64,000 bases of DNA from Christensenella tenuis (GTDB lineage Bacteria > Bacillota > Clostridia > Christensenellales > Christensenellaceae). The position numbers and the translations under genes are program-made. How positions within the stretch are numbered: the first letter of the stretch is position 1; each line of letters begins with the position of its first letter. The notes under the pieces were generated by a model. It was given only the letters and a program-made list of their open reading frames with translations. It did no database searches and was not told the DNA's origin. The stretch is from positions 1-64,000 of the forward strand of contig NZ_JACOON010000008.1 of the NCBI RefSeq assembly GCF_014287795.1, in the 5' to 3' direction. Shown piece by piece: positions 40,945-48,794 of this stretch.

Positions 40945-41342
40945 AGCCTATAACGCTCCTTTCGTCGAAACGCATCCCTCTACCCGCTTTTCCTTTCGGG
41001 CAAACCGTTCGTTCACAGATGGCTTTTTCCCCGCTTCGCAGCAGTATACTTCGATTCGCCAACCGCGCCTTTGCCCGGGCATGCCCTTCGCCTGCCAATC
41101 GCCTCCGGCTCCTATTCAGGCACACGCTTCCGGTATTCCGGAACGCGTTCCATCCTTATTTTGCCCGGTGTGCTCCACGGCCTTTTGCCTTCGGCTAAAC
41201 TCATTCTGCAGGTTTCCGGCGGCACACCCCTGATAGAAAACGTTTCTATCAGGCCTTTTGCCCGGAAAAAGCAGGGATGCGCAAAGCGCGCCGGCCCGTG
41301 CCGCCGCGCCAATATACGCTTGCTATTTCATCCGAATCCTGC
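40945..41342. other. 398-base spacer inside the hydrogenase locus with palindrome and direct repeats
   Basis: No credible gene is seen. The stretch holds a perfect 11-base inverted repeat CCTGATAGAAA-ACG-TTTCTATCAGG (41229-41253) and two copies of GGCCTTTTGCC (41179-41189 and 41252-41262). A GC-rich fold lies at 41281-41310. It could contain a promoter, a processing site or a small RNA for the downstream sensory genes. Confidence 0.5.
41229..41253. repeat. Perfect 11-bp inverted repeat
   Basis: CCTGATAGAAA and TTTCTATCAGG are separated by ACG. It may be an operator or an RNA hairpin; neither side has a good T-run for termination. Confidence 0.75.
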
Positions 41343-41585
41343 TCAGACTTTTTTCAATACCTGGTTCTCAAAAAAGTCCCCAACGTTATCAGTATTGACG
41401 GAAAAAATTTCATCGCCGATTTGTACGGAAACCGCATCGGTGCAATGTCCGAGACAGAACACGCCTGTAAGCTCTACTTTGTCCCCCAGCTTATTGTCCT
41501 CGATCATCTCCTGCAGCTCGCTTACCACATTGTAAGAACCCTTCAAATGGCATGCGCTCCCAATACAAATGTTGATTGTCATCAT
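41343..41585 (-). CDS. Thioredoxin-like [2Fe-2S] ferredoxin
   Basis: This 80-residue protein is a thioredoxin-fold 2Fe-2S ferredoxin related to the C-terminal half of NuoE. The four ligands are in C-I-G-S-A-C-H and F-C-L-G-H-C. Its ATG overlaps the hydA stop (ATGA), so it is translated with the hydrogenase. It likely carries electrons for the hydrogenase complex or for the downstream sensory protein. Confidence 0.88.
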   Translation of the reverse strand: MMTINICIGSACHLKGSYNVVSELQEMIEDNKLGDKVELTGVFCLGHCTDAVSVQIGDEIFSVNTDNVGDFFENQVLKKV

Positions 41586-43300
41586 TTTACATTTTCCTCC
41601 CTTTTACTATAATCCACATGCAGCAGCTCGTGGATTTTGTTCTTCAAAATTCCGCCGTACAGGGCCATCATGACCGGATTTTCCTCCGAACGCTTTACCT
41701 GCGACAGCTTATCTGCATCATAGAGGCCTTTCGCGCGTTCTTCCTTTCCTTCCCTGCGCGTAAATGGCTGTCCCGCGCCTGCGATACAGCCGCCCGGGCA
41801 CGCCATGACCTCCACAAAATCATATTCCGCTTCGCCAATTTCGATCTGTTCGATCAATTTTTCCGCATTTGCAAGACCGTTTACCACAGCGATTTTCACG
41901 CGGCCTTCTCCATACGGAATGCTCGCTTCTTTGATCCCGTCCATACCGCGTACGCCCGTATAAGCAATATTATGCAGCATATTATTGCTTTTATCATCTA
42001 CCACCCGGCGAATTACCGCTTCCGCTACGCCGCCGGTGACGCCAAAAATCACGCCCGCGCCGGAGGTAATGCCAAACGGCATATCCGCTGCTTCCGGGTC
42101 GATATCCTCAAATACAATGCCGGCTTGCTTCAAAATGCTGGCAAACTCCTGCGTGGTAATAACCCCGTCCGTATCCCGCGACCCGTCTTCATAAATAAAT
42201 TCCGGCCGGACCTGCTCGTCCTTTTTCGCCGTACATGGCATGATCGCAAACACAACCGTTTCCTTTCCATCCACCGCCTGCACCTGTTTAAAGTGCTCTT
42301 TGATCACAGCGGAAAAAATCTGCATCGGCGATTTGCACGTAGAAATCTGTTCTACCAACTCCGGGTGCGTATGCTCGGCATATTTTACCCATGCCGGGCA
42401 GCAGGAAGTAAACAGCGGAAGTTTTGTCCCTGCTTTATATTTCTTCACAAACTCCTTGGATTCCTCCATTACGGTGAGATCCGCTCCCATGGTTGTGTCG
42501 TATACTTCGTCTACCCCCATCTTCCGCAGCGCTCCTACAATCTTACCCGCGACGTTCGTGCCCGGTTCGAGACCGAACTCATCCCCCAGCGCCACGCGGA
42601 CAGCCGGAGCAAACTGCACCACCACGCGCTTGGAATCGTCATAAATCGCGTCCCAGAATTTCTGCGTACAGTTGCGAATGACGATCGCGCCCGTCGGGCA
42701 TACCGACGCACACTGGCCGCAATTGACGCAGTTCGTTTCAGAAAGGGGCTTTCCCCATGCCGTCGAAACCGTCATGTTCGATCCGCGGTGCGCAAAATCA
42801 ATCGCGCCTACATTCTGGATTTCCGAACACATGCGCACGCAATCGCCGCATAGGATGCATTTGGACGAATCCCGGATAATGGAGAGAGCCGAATCATCGA
42901 CCTCTGTTTCCTTTTTGGTGTTTTCAAAACGCACGCTGTCGATCCCAAAGCGAAGCGCCAGTTCCTGCAAACGGCATTTCCCGTTTTTGGGGCATGTCGT
43001 ACAGTCCCGGCAATGGCTTGCGAGCAAAAGCTCTAAAATCATTTTCCGGTAACGGAAAAGCTGCGGCGTATTGGTCTTGATTTTCATTTTATCACGCGGC
43101 GGCGTGGAACAGGAAGCAATAACGCCGCCCCATTCGTCTTCCACCACACACATACGGCATGCGCCGTAAATAGATAATTCGGAATAATAGCAGAAGGTAG
43201 GCAGGTCAATGCCCGCCTTGCGGATTACCGCAAGGATATTCTGTTCCTTATCAAAATTGACGATTTGCCCATCTATGATCATGTGTTTTTTATCAGTCAT
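41582..43300 (-). CDS. hydA: [FeFe] hydrogenase catalytic subunit HydA
   Basis: This 572-residue catalytic subunit carries an N-terminal plant-type 2Fe-2S domain (about 1-80), a His-Cys 4Fe-4S motif (H-C-R-D-C-T-T-C), two 4Fe-4S motifs (C-I-L-C-G-D-C and C-V-N-C-G-Q-C) and the H-cluster domain. The three canonical signatures are present: T-S-C-C-P-A-W, M-P-C-T-A-K-K and E-V-M-A-C-P-G-G-C. With HydB and HydC it forms the electron-bifurcating hydrogenase that uses NADH and reduced ferredoxin to make H2. Assembly factors HydE, HydF and HydG are not in the window. Confidence 0.96.
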   Translation of the reverse strand: MTDKKHMIIDGQIVNFDKEQNILAVIRKAGIDLPTFCYYSELSIYGACRMCVVEDEWGGVIASCSTPPRDKMKIKTNTPQLFRYRKMILELLLASHCRDCTTCPKNGKCRLQELALRFGIDSVRFENTKKETEVDDSALSIIRDSSKCILCGDCVRMCSEIQNVGAIDFAHRGSNMTVSTAWGKPLSETNCVNCGQCASVCPTGAIVIRNCTQKFWDAIYDDSKRVVVQFAPAVRVALGDEFGLEPGTNVAGKIVGALRKMGVDEVYDTTMGADLTVMEESKEFVKKYKAGTKLPLFTSCCPAWVKYAEHTHPELVEQISTCKSPMQIFSAVIKEHFKQVQAVDGKETVVFAIMPCTAKKDEQVRPEFIYEDGSRDTDGVITTQEFASILKQAGIVFEDIDPEAADMPFGITSGAGVIFGVTGGVAEAVIRRVVDDKSNNMLHNIAYTGVRGMDGIKEASIPYGEGRVKIAVVNGLANAEKLIEQIEIGEAEYDFVEVMACPGGCIAGAGQPFTRREGKEERAKGLYDADKLSQVKRSEENPVMMALYGGILKNKIHELLHVDYSKREENVK

Positions 43301-43326
43301 GCCACTCATTTCCTTTCAGTCCCGGC

Positions 43327-45201
43327 TCAAAATTCTTCAACGATTGCACCAAAGCTGCATGCCTCTTCGCATGCGCCGCATTTGACACACTTTTCCGCAT
43401 CAATCACAAACGGCTTTTTGATCTCTCCGCTGATCGCGCCCACCGGGCATTGGCGCGCACACTTGCTGCAGCCCTTGCATTTTTCTTCCACAATAACATA
43501 TTGCTTCATTGCCTGGCAATTTTTGGCAAGGCACTTTTTATCCACAACATGCGCCAAATATTCATCCCTGAAATATTTCATCGTGCTGATTACGGGCGAC
43601 GGCGCTGTCTTCCCAAGGCCGCACAAAGCAGTTTTGGAAATCATATCCGCAAGCTCCTCGAGCATATCGAGGTCTTCTTTGTTTCCTTTTCCCGCAACGA
43701 TGCGTTCCAATATCTCGAGCATCCTCAGCGTGCCTTCACGGCAGGGGACGCATTTCCCGCACGATTCGTTCTGGGTAAAATTCATAAAGAACCGTGCCAC
43801 TTCCACCATGCAGTTATCTTCGTCCATTACCACAAGGCCGCCCGAACCGATCATTGCCCCCTTTTTCTTCAGGGAATCAAAATCCATAGGCATATCGAGA
43901 TGCTCTTCCGTCATGCAGCCGCCGGATGGGCCGCCAATCTGCACTGCCTTGAATTTTTTGCCGTTCTTAATGCCGCCGCCGATGTCAAAGATAACCTCAC
44001 GCAGCGTTGTACCCATCGGTACTTCTATGAGACCCGTATTATTTACGTTGCCTGTAAGGGCAAACGCTTTTGTTCCCGGGCTGTTTTCTGTTCCCATGCC
44101 ACGGAACCAATCCGAACCGTTCAAAATAATCATGGGAATATTGGCATAGGTCTCCACGTTCGACAGCACCGTAGGCTTGCCGAACAAGCCCTGTTCCACC
44201 GTACGCGGCGGTTTTACCCTCGGCATACCCCGGTTGCCCTCGATGGAAGCGGTAAGCGCGCTTCCCTCGCCGCATACGAACGCGCCCGCGCCCTGGTTGA
44301 TCCTGAGGGTGAAATCAAATCCGCTGTCTAAGATGTTGTCTCCCAGCAATCCCTGTTTTTCCGCTGCGGAAATTGCGGTCTGCAGGCGTTTTACAGCCAA
44401 CGGGTATTCCGCACGAACGTAGATATATCCCTCGTGCGCGCCCGTCGCAATTCCGGCAATCATCATGCCTTCGATCATCTTATGCGGATCGCCTTCCATA
44501 ATACTCCGGTCCATGAACGCGCCCGGGTCTCCTTCGTCGCCGTTGCATACCACAAACTTCCGGACTTCTTTCTGCTTTGCTACTTGTTGGAGCTTTCGTC
44601 CCGTGGGGAAGCCGCCGCCCCCGCGCCCCCGCAGCCCGGAGTCCATCACTTCCTGCACGATATCATCCGTTTTCATCTCAAACAGCGCTTTTGCCACCGC
44701 CTGATATCCGCCGCGTGCAATGTATTCTTCAATCGCTTCTGCATCCGTATGACCGCAGTTAGAAAGCACCATACGCGTCTGTTTCTTGTAAAATGGTATT
44801 TCTTCTTCCGTTGCGTACGCCTTGCCATCCTGGTGGAAAAGCAGCCGCTCCACCGGCTCGTCTCCCTTGAGGCTCTTTTCAAGAATTTCCTCGCAGTCTT
44901 CCGGCTTTACCTTCACATAAAGCCATCCAAACGGCTCTATCCGAAGAAGCGGGCCCATTTCGCAGAATCCGTGACAGCCGCTCTTTTTAAACGCAATTTC
45001 CTCGTGCGGTTCTTTTTTCAGCTCTACCGATACGGGAAGCCCCGCTTCCTGTGCAAGATCCTTCAGGCGGCTGAATATTTCGAGCGAACCTCCCGCGACA
45101 CAGCCGGTTCCCGCACAAACCAATACTTTTTTGTACTGCGCCTCCATAGATTTCTTATATTGATTCTTAAATATATTTAATTCTTTTACGTTATGTATCA
45201 T
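43327..45201 (-). CDS. hydB: Bifurcating hydrogenase subunit HydB (NuoF-like)
   Basis: This 624-residue NuoF-type flavoprotein has an N-terminal 2Fe-2S thioredoxin-like domain and the NADH/FMN-binding core (G-R-G-G-G-G-F-P-T-G and G-D-E-G-D-P-G-A-F). A 4Fe-4S site (C-G-K-C-V-P-C-R-E-G) follows, then two C-terminal ferredoxin motifs (C-K-G-C-S-K-C and C-V-K-C-G-A-C). It is the bifurcation subunit that exchanges electrons with NADH. ATG 45201 has AAGGA 7 bases upstream; the longer frame to 45294 would overlap hydC. Confidence 0.95.
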   Translation of the reverse strand: MIHNVKELNIFKNQYKKSMEAQYKKVLVCAGTGCVAGGSLEIFSRLKDLAQEAGLPVSVELKKEPHEEIAFKKSGCHGFCEMGPLLRIEPFGWLYVKVKPEDCEEILEKSLKGDEPVERLLFHQDGKAYATEEEIPFYKKQTRMVLSNCGHTDAEAIEEYIARGGYQAVAKALFEMKTDDIVQEVMDSGLRGRGGGGFPTGRKLQQVAKQKEVRKFVVCNGDEGDPGAFMDRSIMEGDPHKMIEGMMIAGIATGAHEGYIYVRAEYPLAVKRLQTAISAAEKQGLLGDNILDSGFDFTLRINQGAGAFVCGEGSALTASIEGNRGMPRVKPPRTVEQGLFGKPTVLSNVETYANIPMIILNGSDWFRGMGTENSPGTKAFALTGNVNNTGLIEVPMGTTLREVIFDIGGGIKNGKKFKAVQIGGPSGGCMTEEHLDMPMDFDSLKKKGAMIGSGGLVVMDEDNCMVEVARFFMNFTQNESCGKCVPCREGTLRMLEILERIVAGKGNKEDLDMLEELADMISKTALCGLGKTAPSPVISTMKYFRDEYLAHVVDKKCLAKNCQAMKQYVIVEEKCKGCSKCARQCPVGAISGEIKKPFVIDAEKCVKCGACEEACSFGAIVEEF

Positions 45202-45266
45202 TATCCGTTCCTTCCGTAAATTATACGCAAATACAGCGTCCGCAATTTTTAAAGCCAAACGCGCCT

Positions 45267-45731
45267 TTACTTCAATGTATCGACCAATTCGCATGCCGAA
45301 TCGGGCGTCATCGCCGGGTAGACCTTATCGTTCACCGTAAGTACGGGAGCAAGGCCGCATGCTCCGAGGCACGAAACCGTCTCAACCGTGTAGAGCATGT
45401 CGTCTGTCGTTTTCTTTTGCTCGGAAAGCCCGAGCTTTTTACGGAGGGCTTCAAGAATCGGGATCGACTTTCTGACATGGCACGCCGTCCCGTCACAAAT
45501 CTTGATTACATATTTTCCTTTTGGTTCAAGAGAAAAATTTTCATAAAACGTTGCGATGGAGTATATTTTCGCTTCCCCTACGTGCAGCTTTTCCGCCACA
45601 TAGCAAAGCGCTTCCTCGGGAAGATAGCGATATTCCTTTTGTATTGCCTGTAAAATGGGAATAATTTCCGATTTCTTGTTGTGCTCGGACAGTATCCCAT
45701 CCAAAGCCTGCTTCATCTCTGCGTTCTCCAA
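45267..45731 (-). CDS. hydC: Bifurcating hydrogenase subunit HydC (NuoE-like)
   Basis: This 154-residue NuoE-like 2Fe-2S protein has the ligands C-D-G-T-A-C-H and C-L-G-A-C-G. It is the smallest subunit of the HydABC complex. The start is TTG 45731, since AGGAGG stands exactly 8 bases before it; upstream in-frame ATGs would place the start inside the Rex operator region. It is the first gene of the hydrogenase operon. Confidence 0.93.
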   Translation of the reverse strand: MENAEMKQALDGILSEHNKKSEIIPILQAIQKEYRYLPEEALCYVAEKLHVGEAKIYSIATFYENFSLEPKGKYVIKICDGTACHVRKSIPILEALRKKLGLSEQKKTTDDMLYTVETVSCLGACGLAPVLTVNDKVYPAMTPDSACELVDTLK

Positions 45732-45775
45732 ATCCAAAACCTCCTGATTTTCATTGCGCCCCCCGGCGCCGAACA

Positions 45776-45793
45776 TTGTTAAATATTTAACAT
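45776..45793. promoter_or_regulatory. Rex operator
   Basis: TTGTTAAATATTTAACAT matches the Rex consensus TTGTTAANNNNTTAACAA at 17 of 18 fixed and free positions and contains a perfect 16-base palindrome. It overlaps the expected transcription start of the hydrogenase operon. Rex is a repressor released by NADH, so the operon should be induced when NADH accumulates. Confidence 0.85.
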
Positions 45794-45801
45794 GCTCTTT
45801 T

Positions 45802-45830
45802 ATTGTATCTTTTTCTATAAAAAATATCAA
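45802..45830 (-). promoter_or_regulatory. Promoter of hydrogenase operon
   Basis: On the minus strand, TTGATA (45825-45830), a 17-base spacer and TACAAT (45802-45807), just upstream of the Rex site. Confidence 0.75.
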
Positions 45831-46038
45831 TCTCTATCCGGGATTTTTTAAGAAGAATTTGTAAATTTTCCGTAACGTCCTTTCGTGTGTAAAAACGCCT
45901 TGAAACAGGCATTTTTCTAAATTTCGGTACAAGTGTTGTTTGTCCTGACAAACTGACAATCTATATTTTTTATGGCCGCGCCGCAAATTAGCCGCAAGCA
46001 ACCATATGGACTGGTGCCAATTTTTAGCTGCCATACAA
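45831..46038. other. Gene-free spacer with short hairpin
   Basis: No ORF is supported. A short hairpin GCCT-TGAAAC-AGGC, with T-runs on both sides, lies near 45901-45917. Confidence 0.5.
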
Positions 46039-46077
46039 TAAAAAACCGCCCGTTCTTTTTCCGGAACGGACGGCCCT
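46039..46077 (-). terminator. Terminator after radical SAM gene
   Basis: The minus-strand stem CCGTCCGTTC/GAACGGGCGG is followed by TTTTTTATTG. Confidence 0.9.
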
Positions 46078-46114
46078 GTTTTGATTTTTTCAGTTTTGCA
46101 GGCAACCTGCCTTT

Positions 46115-47095
46115 TCACTCCGGCCCCTGACACATCCGGAAGCCATTTTCCTCAAACATCCTGCGCGCATCCTGTGGAGTAAATCCATTCCAGTCCGCTT
46201 CCGCGTATGACCCGTCACGCGGAATGGAGCCCGTCTCCACCACAAGCACATTCGCGCCGGAGCGAACCGCCTCCTGTGTTGGCGGATGGGAACAAATATC
46301 CAGGGTACTATTCCCGCCCGCAAGCCGGGTGACTGCCGTTATCTGGGCAAGCCTCCTGTCCGTAAGCTGCGGTATATTTCCAAGCGGCGTTCCCTTTACG
46401 GGCACGCGTGCCATCGCGCCCGATACCTTTGCTCCGTAATGAATGGCCGATAGAATAATATCCGCAATCTCTTCATTGCTGTGCTCCGGGCCGATGGGTT
46501 CCACGAGGTATACAAGATCAAGCGGTGAATTTTTCACTGCTTCAAGGGTACTAAGCCTTTCCTGTGGATCAAAGTGGGTATCCCTTCCTTCGCCAAGGCG
46601 CAGGGAATGATAAATAAAATCAATTCCCGACCGCTTAAGCATCTTCGCCGTTTCAAGATCAAATTCCCCTACATTGAGTCCCAATTCATAGGGACCGTGC
46701 ACGCGGCCGCGTATCTTTTGGGCCAGCGCCGCAAGGTCTTTGAGGTCATAATACTCTGTTGTGCGCAGCACAATCCAACGCACGCCTGCAGCGTTAAAAC
46801 CATGGACCAGACGAATGATCTCTTCCTCCGTAAACTTTTCCTGCCGCTTGGTAAGGCCCCATTCTTCCCCGAGCGAACAAAAAGCACAATTCATGGCGCA
46901 CGGTGCAAAATCCACGCCAATTGCAGCCCATAAATAAGCACGGTTTCCCGTTTTTGCAGTAGACACGCGCCGCGCTGCGCTGCCGAGCTCCTCATATTGT
47001 TCGTCCGGAAGCGCAAGCAACGCGACAATTTCATTTTTGGAGAGAATGCGCCCACTGGTTGCCGCTTCTTCTGCAAAGCGGATGATCTCTTCCAT
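46115..47095 (-). CDS. Radical SAM protein, biotin-synthase-like
   Basis: This 326-residue radical SAM enzyme has the cluster motif C-A-M-N-C-A-F-C (C-x3-C-x2-C) followed by S-L-G. The domain continues as a BioB/PylB/HydE-like barrel (L-G-L-N-V-G-E, then V-E-P-I-G-P-E-H). The reaction is unknown; it lacks the second Fe-S ligands of BioB that I would expect. HydE was considered because hydA is nearby, but the sequence is not close enough to say so. The ATG overlaps the stop of the Cys-rich gene upstream (TAATG), so the two are coupled. Confidence 0.8.
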   Translation of the reverse strand: MEEIIRFAEEAATSGRILSKNEIVALLALPDEQYEELGSAARRVSTAKTGNRAYLWAAIGVDFAPCAMNCAFCSLGEEWGLTKRQEKFTEEEIIRLVHGFNAAGVRWIVLRTTEYYDLKDLAALAQKIRGRVHGPYELGLNVGEFDLETAKMLKRSGIDFIYHSLRLGEGRDTHFDPQERLSTLEAVKNSPLDLVYLVEPIGPEHSNEEIADIILSAIHYGAKVSGAMARVPVKGTPLGNIPQLTDRRLAQITAVTRLAGGNSTLDICSHPPTQEAVRSGANVLVVETGSIPRDGSYAEADWNGFTPQDARRMFEENGFRMCQGPE

Positions 47096-47523
47096 TACAA
47101 CACCTGCTGCAAAACTTCCTTGACCTCACACACAATTTTGGGACATAAGGTGGTCAGGAGCCCTTCATCCATAATTTTTTGCATTTCCTCGGTTTTTGAA
47201 AGATCATATCCAAGAAGCTCCCTGCAAATGAGCGTACCGCGCTTTTCTTTGAATTTCGTCTGAAACTCGTTTAATTTCGCAAGCATTTCATTTTTTGTAT
47301 CCGAGTCGTTCGGCTCGCTGTGGCCATATTTACAGCCGATGGCCATAAGTGCGCCGCTTACTGCGCCGCAGGTATCGCCCTGCCACATGCCTCCGCCAAA
47401 GCAGGCCGCCAGTTTTGCTGCCTCCTCCCTGCTCATCCCGAGCTCTTGCGCACAGTCCATCAGTATAACCTGCGAGCAATCAAATCCTTCGCCAAACTGT
47501 TTTAAAACTTCTGCTTCTTTCAT
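47095..47523 (-). CDS. C_GCAxxG_C_C family protein (second copy)
   Basis: This 142-residue protein carries the family Cys pattern: F-D-C-S-Q-V, then M-D-C-A, G-G-G-M-W-Q-G-D-T-C-G-A-V-S-G, I-C-R-E-L-L-G-Y and a late T-L-C-P-K-I-V-C. It is a paralogue of the protein at 22502-22957. Translational coupling to the radical SAM gene suggests a joint role, for example as electron or sulfur partner (inference). Confidence 0.82.
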   Translation of the reverse strand: MKEAEVLKQFGEGFDCSQVILMDCAQELGMSREEAAKLAACFGGGMWQGDTCGAVSGALMAIGCKYGHSEPNDSDTKNEMLAKLNEFQTKFKEKRGTLICRELLGYDLSKTEEMQKIMDEGLLTTLCPKIVCEVKEVLQQVL

Positions 47524-47728
47524 ATTTGCCGTCCCCCATTTTGATATTGATCCATATTCCAGATAGAGTCTTTCATTAGACCTTATCTATATTATCACTA
47601 TACTCGCGCCGCTTCCGTCCTTCAATGAACGATCCCGTTATTTTTTGTACTATTTCATTTCCTATGCAAAAATCCATTCAGGAATTTTTCTGTTTTATTT
47701 TTCCTACTGTTATTTCCAGTCTCCTGTA
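47524..47728. other. Gene-free spacer
   Basis: This is the upstream region of the Cys-rich protein gene. I see no gene in it. Confidence 0.5.
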
Positions 47729-47890
47729 CTACATTTTATCGTTTGCTAATACATCGCCTGTTCCAGCGATCAGCTTCAAAATAAGCTTGGAGTGATCGAT
47801 TGTCTTAGAGACGCCACTTTCCGCGCCAATCAAACCCCAAGGAATCCCATAGGGCCAGTTGACTCCATGTAGGATGTTGCCCGGTTTGGC
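47729..47890 (-). pseudogene. Possible 3' remnant of an unknown gene
   Basis: A start-less minus-strand frame of about 50 codons ends at TAG 47729. It reads N-I-L-H-G-V-N-W-P-Y-G-I-P-W-G-L-I-G and goes on to K-L-I-L-K-L-I-A-G-T-G-D-V-L-A-N-D-K-M. It looks like natural coding sequence, but I do not recognise the family and there is no start codon or ribosome site. Confidence 0.35.
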
Positions 47891-47914
47891 GGCGGCTGGT
47901 GTGCAAAAATGTAA

Positions 47915-47947
47915 ATGGACCGGACTTTTCGTCCGGTCCGTTTTTTG
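47915..47947. terminator. Bidirectional terminator after MerR-family gene
   Basis: The perfect stem GGACCGGAC/GTCCGGTCC has loop TTTTC and a TTTTTT run on the plus strand. It overlaps the 3' end of the minus-strand gene and can also act there. Confidence 0.75.
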
Positions 47948-48676
47948 TTATTTGCAATAGCAGGCAATCGCCTCGCTGATAAACTCCGCCAAACCTTCTC
48001 CGTAACGGTTGATATATTCCACAAAGCGTTTATCTGCAAGATACATTTTCCCCAGGCCCGCGAGGATTTCATTGGTGCATGCATAATAATTTGCCGTAAT
48101 ATACTGCTGCCAGTCCCGCACCAGCGCCTGCACCTTTTCATCTTCCGCCGGAAGCTCCATATGTTCCGCGAATTTGCAGAACCGTGCGCCCATCTCGGTT
48201 TCAAGGCGCATCCAGTCGCTTTTGCCATATCCAGCCGTTTTTTCTTTGCTTTGCTGGTAGGCTGCGCTTCCGCCCCAGCGTTCCTCCGCCTCGCGCGCAT
48301 ATTCCTGCCGGACCGCTTCGATCCTGCTTGCGTCAAATTCCTGAAAACTCATATCCGTTCCTCCTTTCAACGTTTTATCGATAAGGCGCACCAGGTTCGT
48401 CAAACGTTCCCGTTTCATTTCCAGCAATTCCCTCTGCTTTAGAAGCGCCTCCCGTTCATCGAAGTCAGGATTCTCCATGATCTTTTTGATCTCCTTCAGC
48501 GGAAAGCCAAGCTCCCGGAAAAATAAAATTTGCTGCAGCCGCATGAGCTCCGTTTCCCCGTAAATGCGGTATCCAGCCTCCGTTACCGCGTTCGGGCAAA
48601 GAAGGCCGATCCCGTCGTAATAATGCAGTGTGCGCACACTGACTCCCGCAAGCCGCGCTGTTTCTTTTATCGTCAT
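47948..48676 (-). CDS. MerR family regulator with TipAS-like ligand domain
   Basis: This 242-residue regulator has an N-terminal MerR winged helix (T-I-K-E-T-A-R-L-A-G-V-S-V-R-T-L-H-Y-Y-D), a coiled-coil dimer helix (about 75-105) and a C-terminal helical domain of the TipAS type. That domain binds thiopeptides or other multidrug ligands in TipA. It may activate its own promoter on ligand binding, with no separate target visible. ATG 48676 follows AAGGTGATGAC. Confidence 0.88.
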   Translation of the reverse strand: MTIKETARLAGVSVRTLHYYDGIGLLCPNAVTEAGYRIYGETELMRLQQILFFRELGFPLKEIKKIMENPDFDEREALLKQRELLEMKRERLTNLVRLIDKTLKGGTDMSFQEFDASRIEAVRQEYAREAEERWGGSAAYQQSKEKTAGYGKSDWMRLETEMGARFCKFAEHMELPAEDEKVQALVRDWQQYITANYYACTNEILAGLGKMYLADKRFVEYINRYGEGLAEFISEAIACYCK

Positions 48677-48750
48677 GTCATCACCTTCCTTCGATATCTG
48701 TATCATATCCTATGACGCAACGTCAGGGTCAAGCTTTTTTATTTTCGCAA

Positions 48751-48781
48751 ACAAAAACGGCCCGGGGATTCCCCAGGCCGC
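48751..48781 (-). terminator. Terminator after sorE-like gene
   Basis: The minus-strand stem CGGCCTGGGG/CCCCGGGCCG has loop AAT and is followed by TTTTTGTTT. Confidence 0.9.
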
Positions 48782-48794
48782 CTTATATCCCTGT

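Noticed and set aside
40934..41233. Plus-strand ORFs across the 398-base interval of the hydrogenase cluster
   Set aside because: No ribosome site, unusual composition and opposite to all neighbours; the interval is better read as non-coding.
41576..42853. 425-codon plus-strand ORF opposite hydA
   Set aside because: Antisense shadow of a gene with all [FeFe] hydrogenase signatures.
46115..47095. HydE maturase beside the hydrogenase
   Set aside because: The radical SAM motif fits, but the rest does not clearly match HydE and it lies in a separate unit behind its own terminator.
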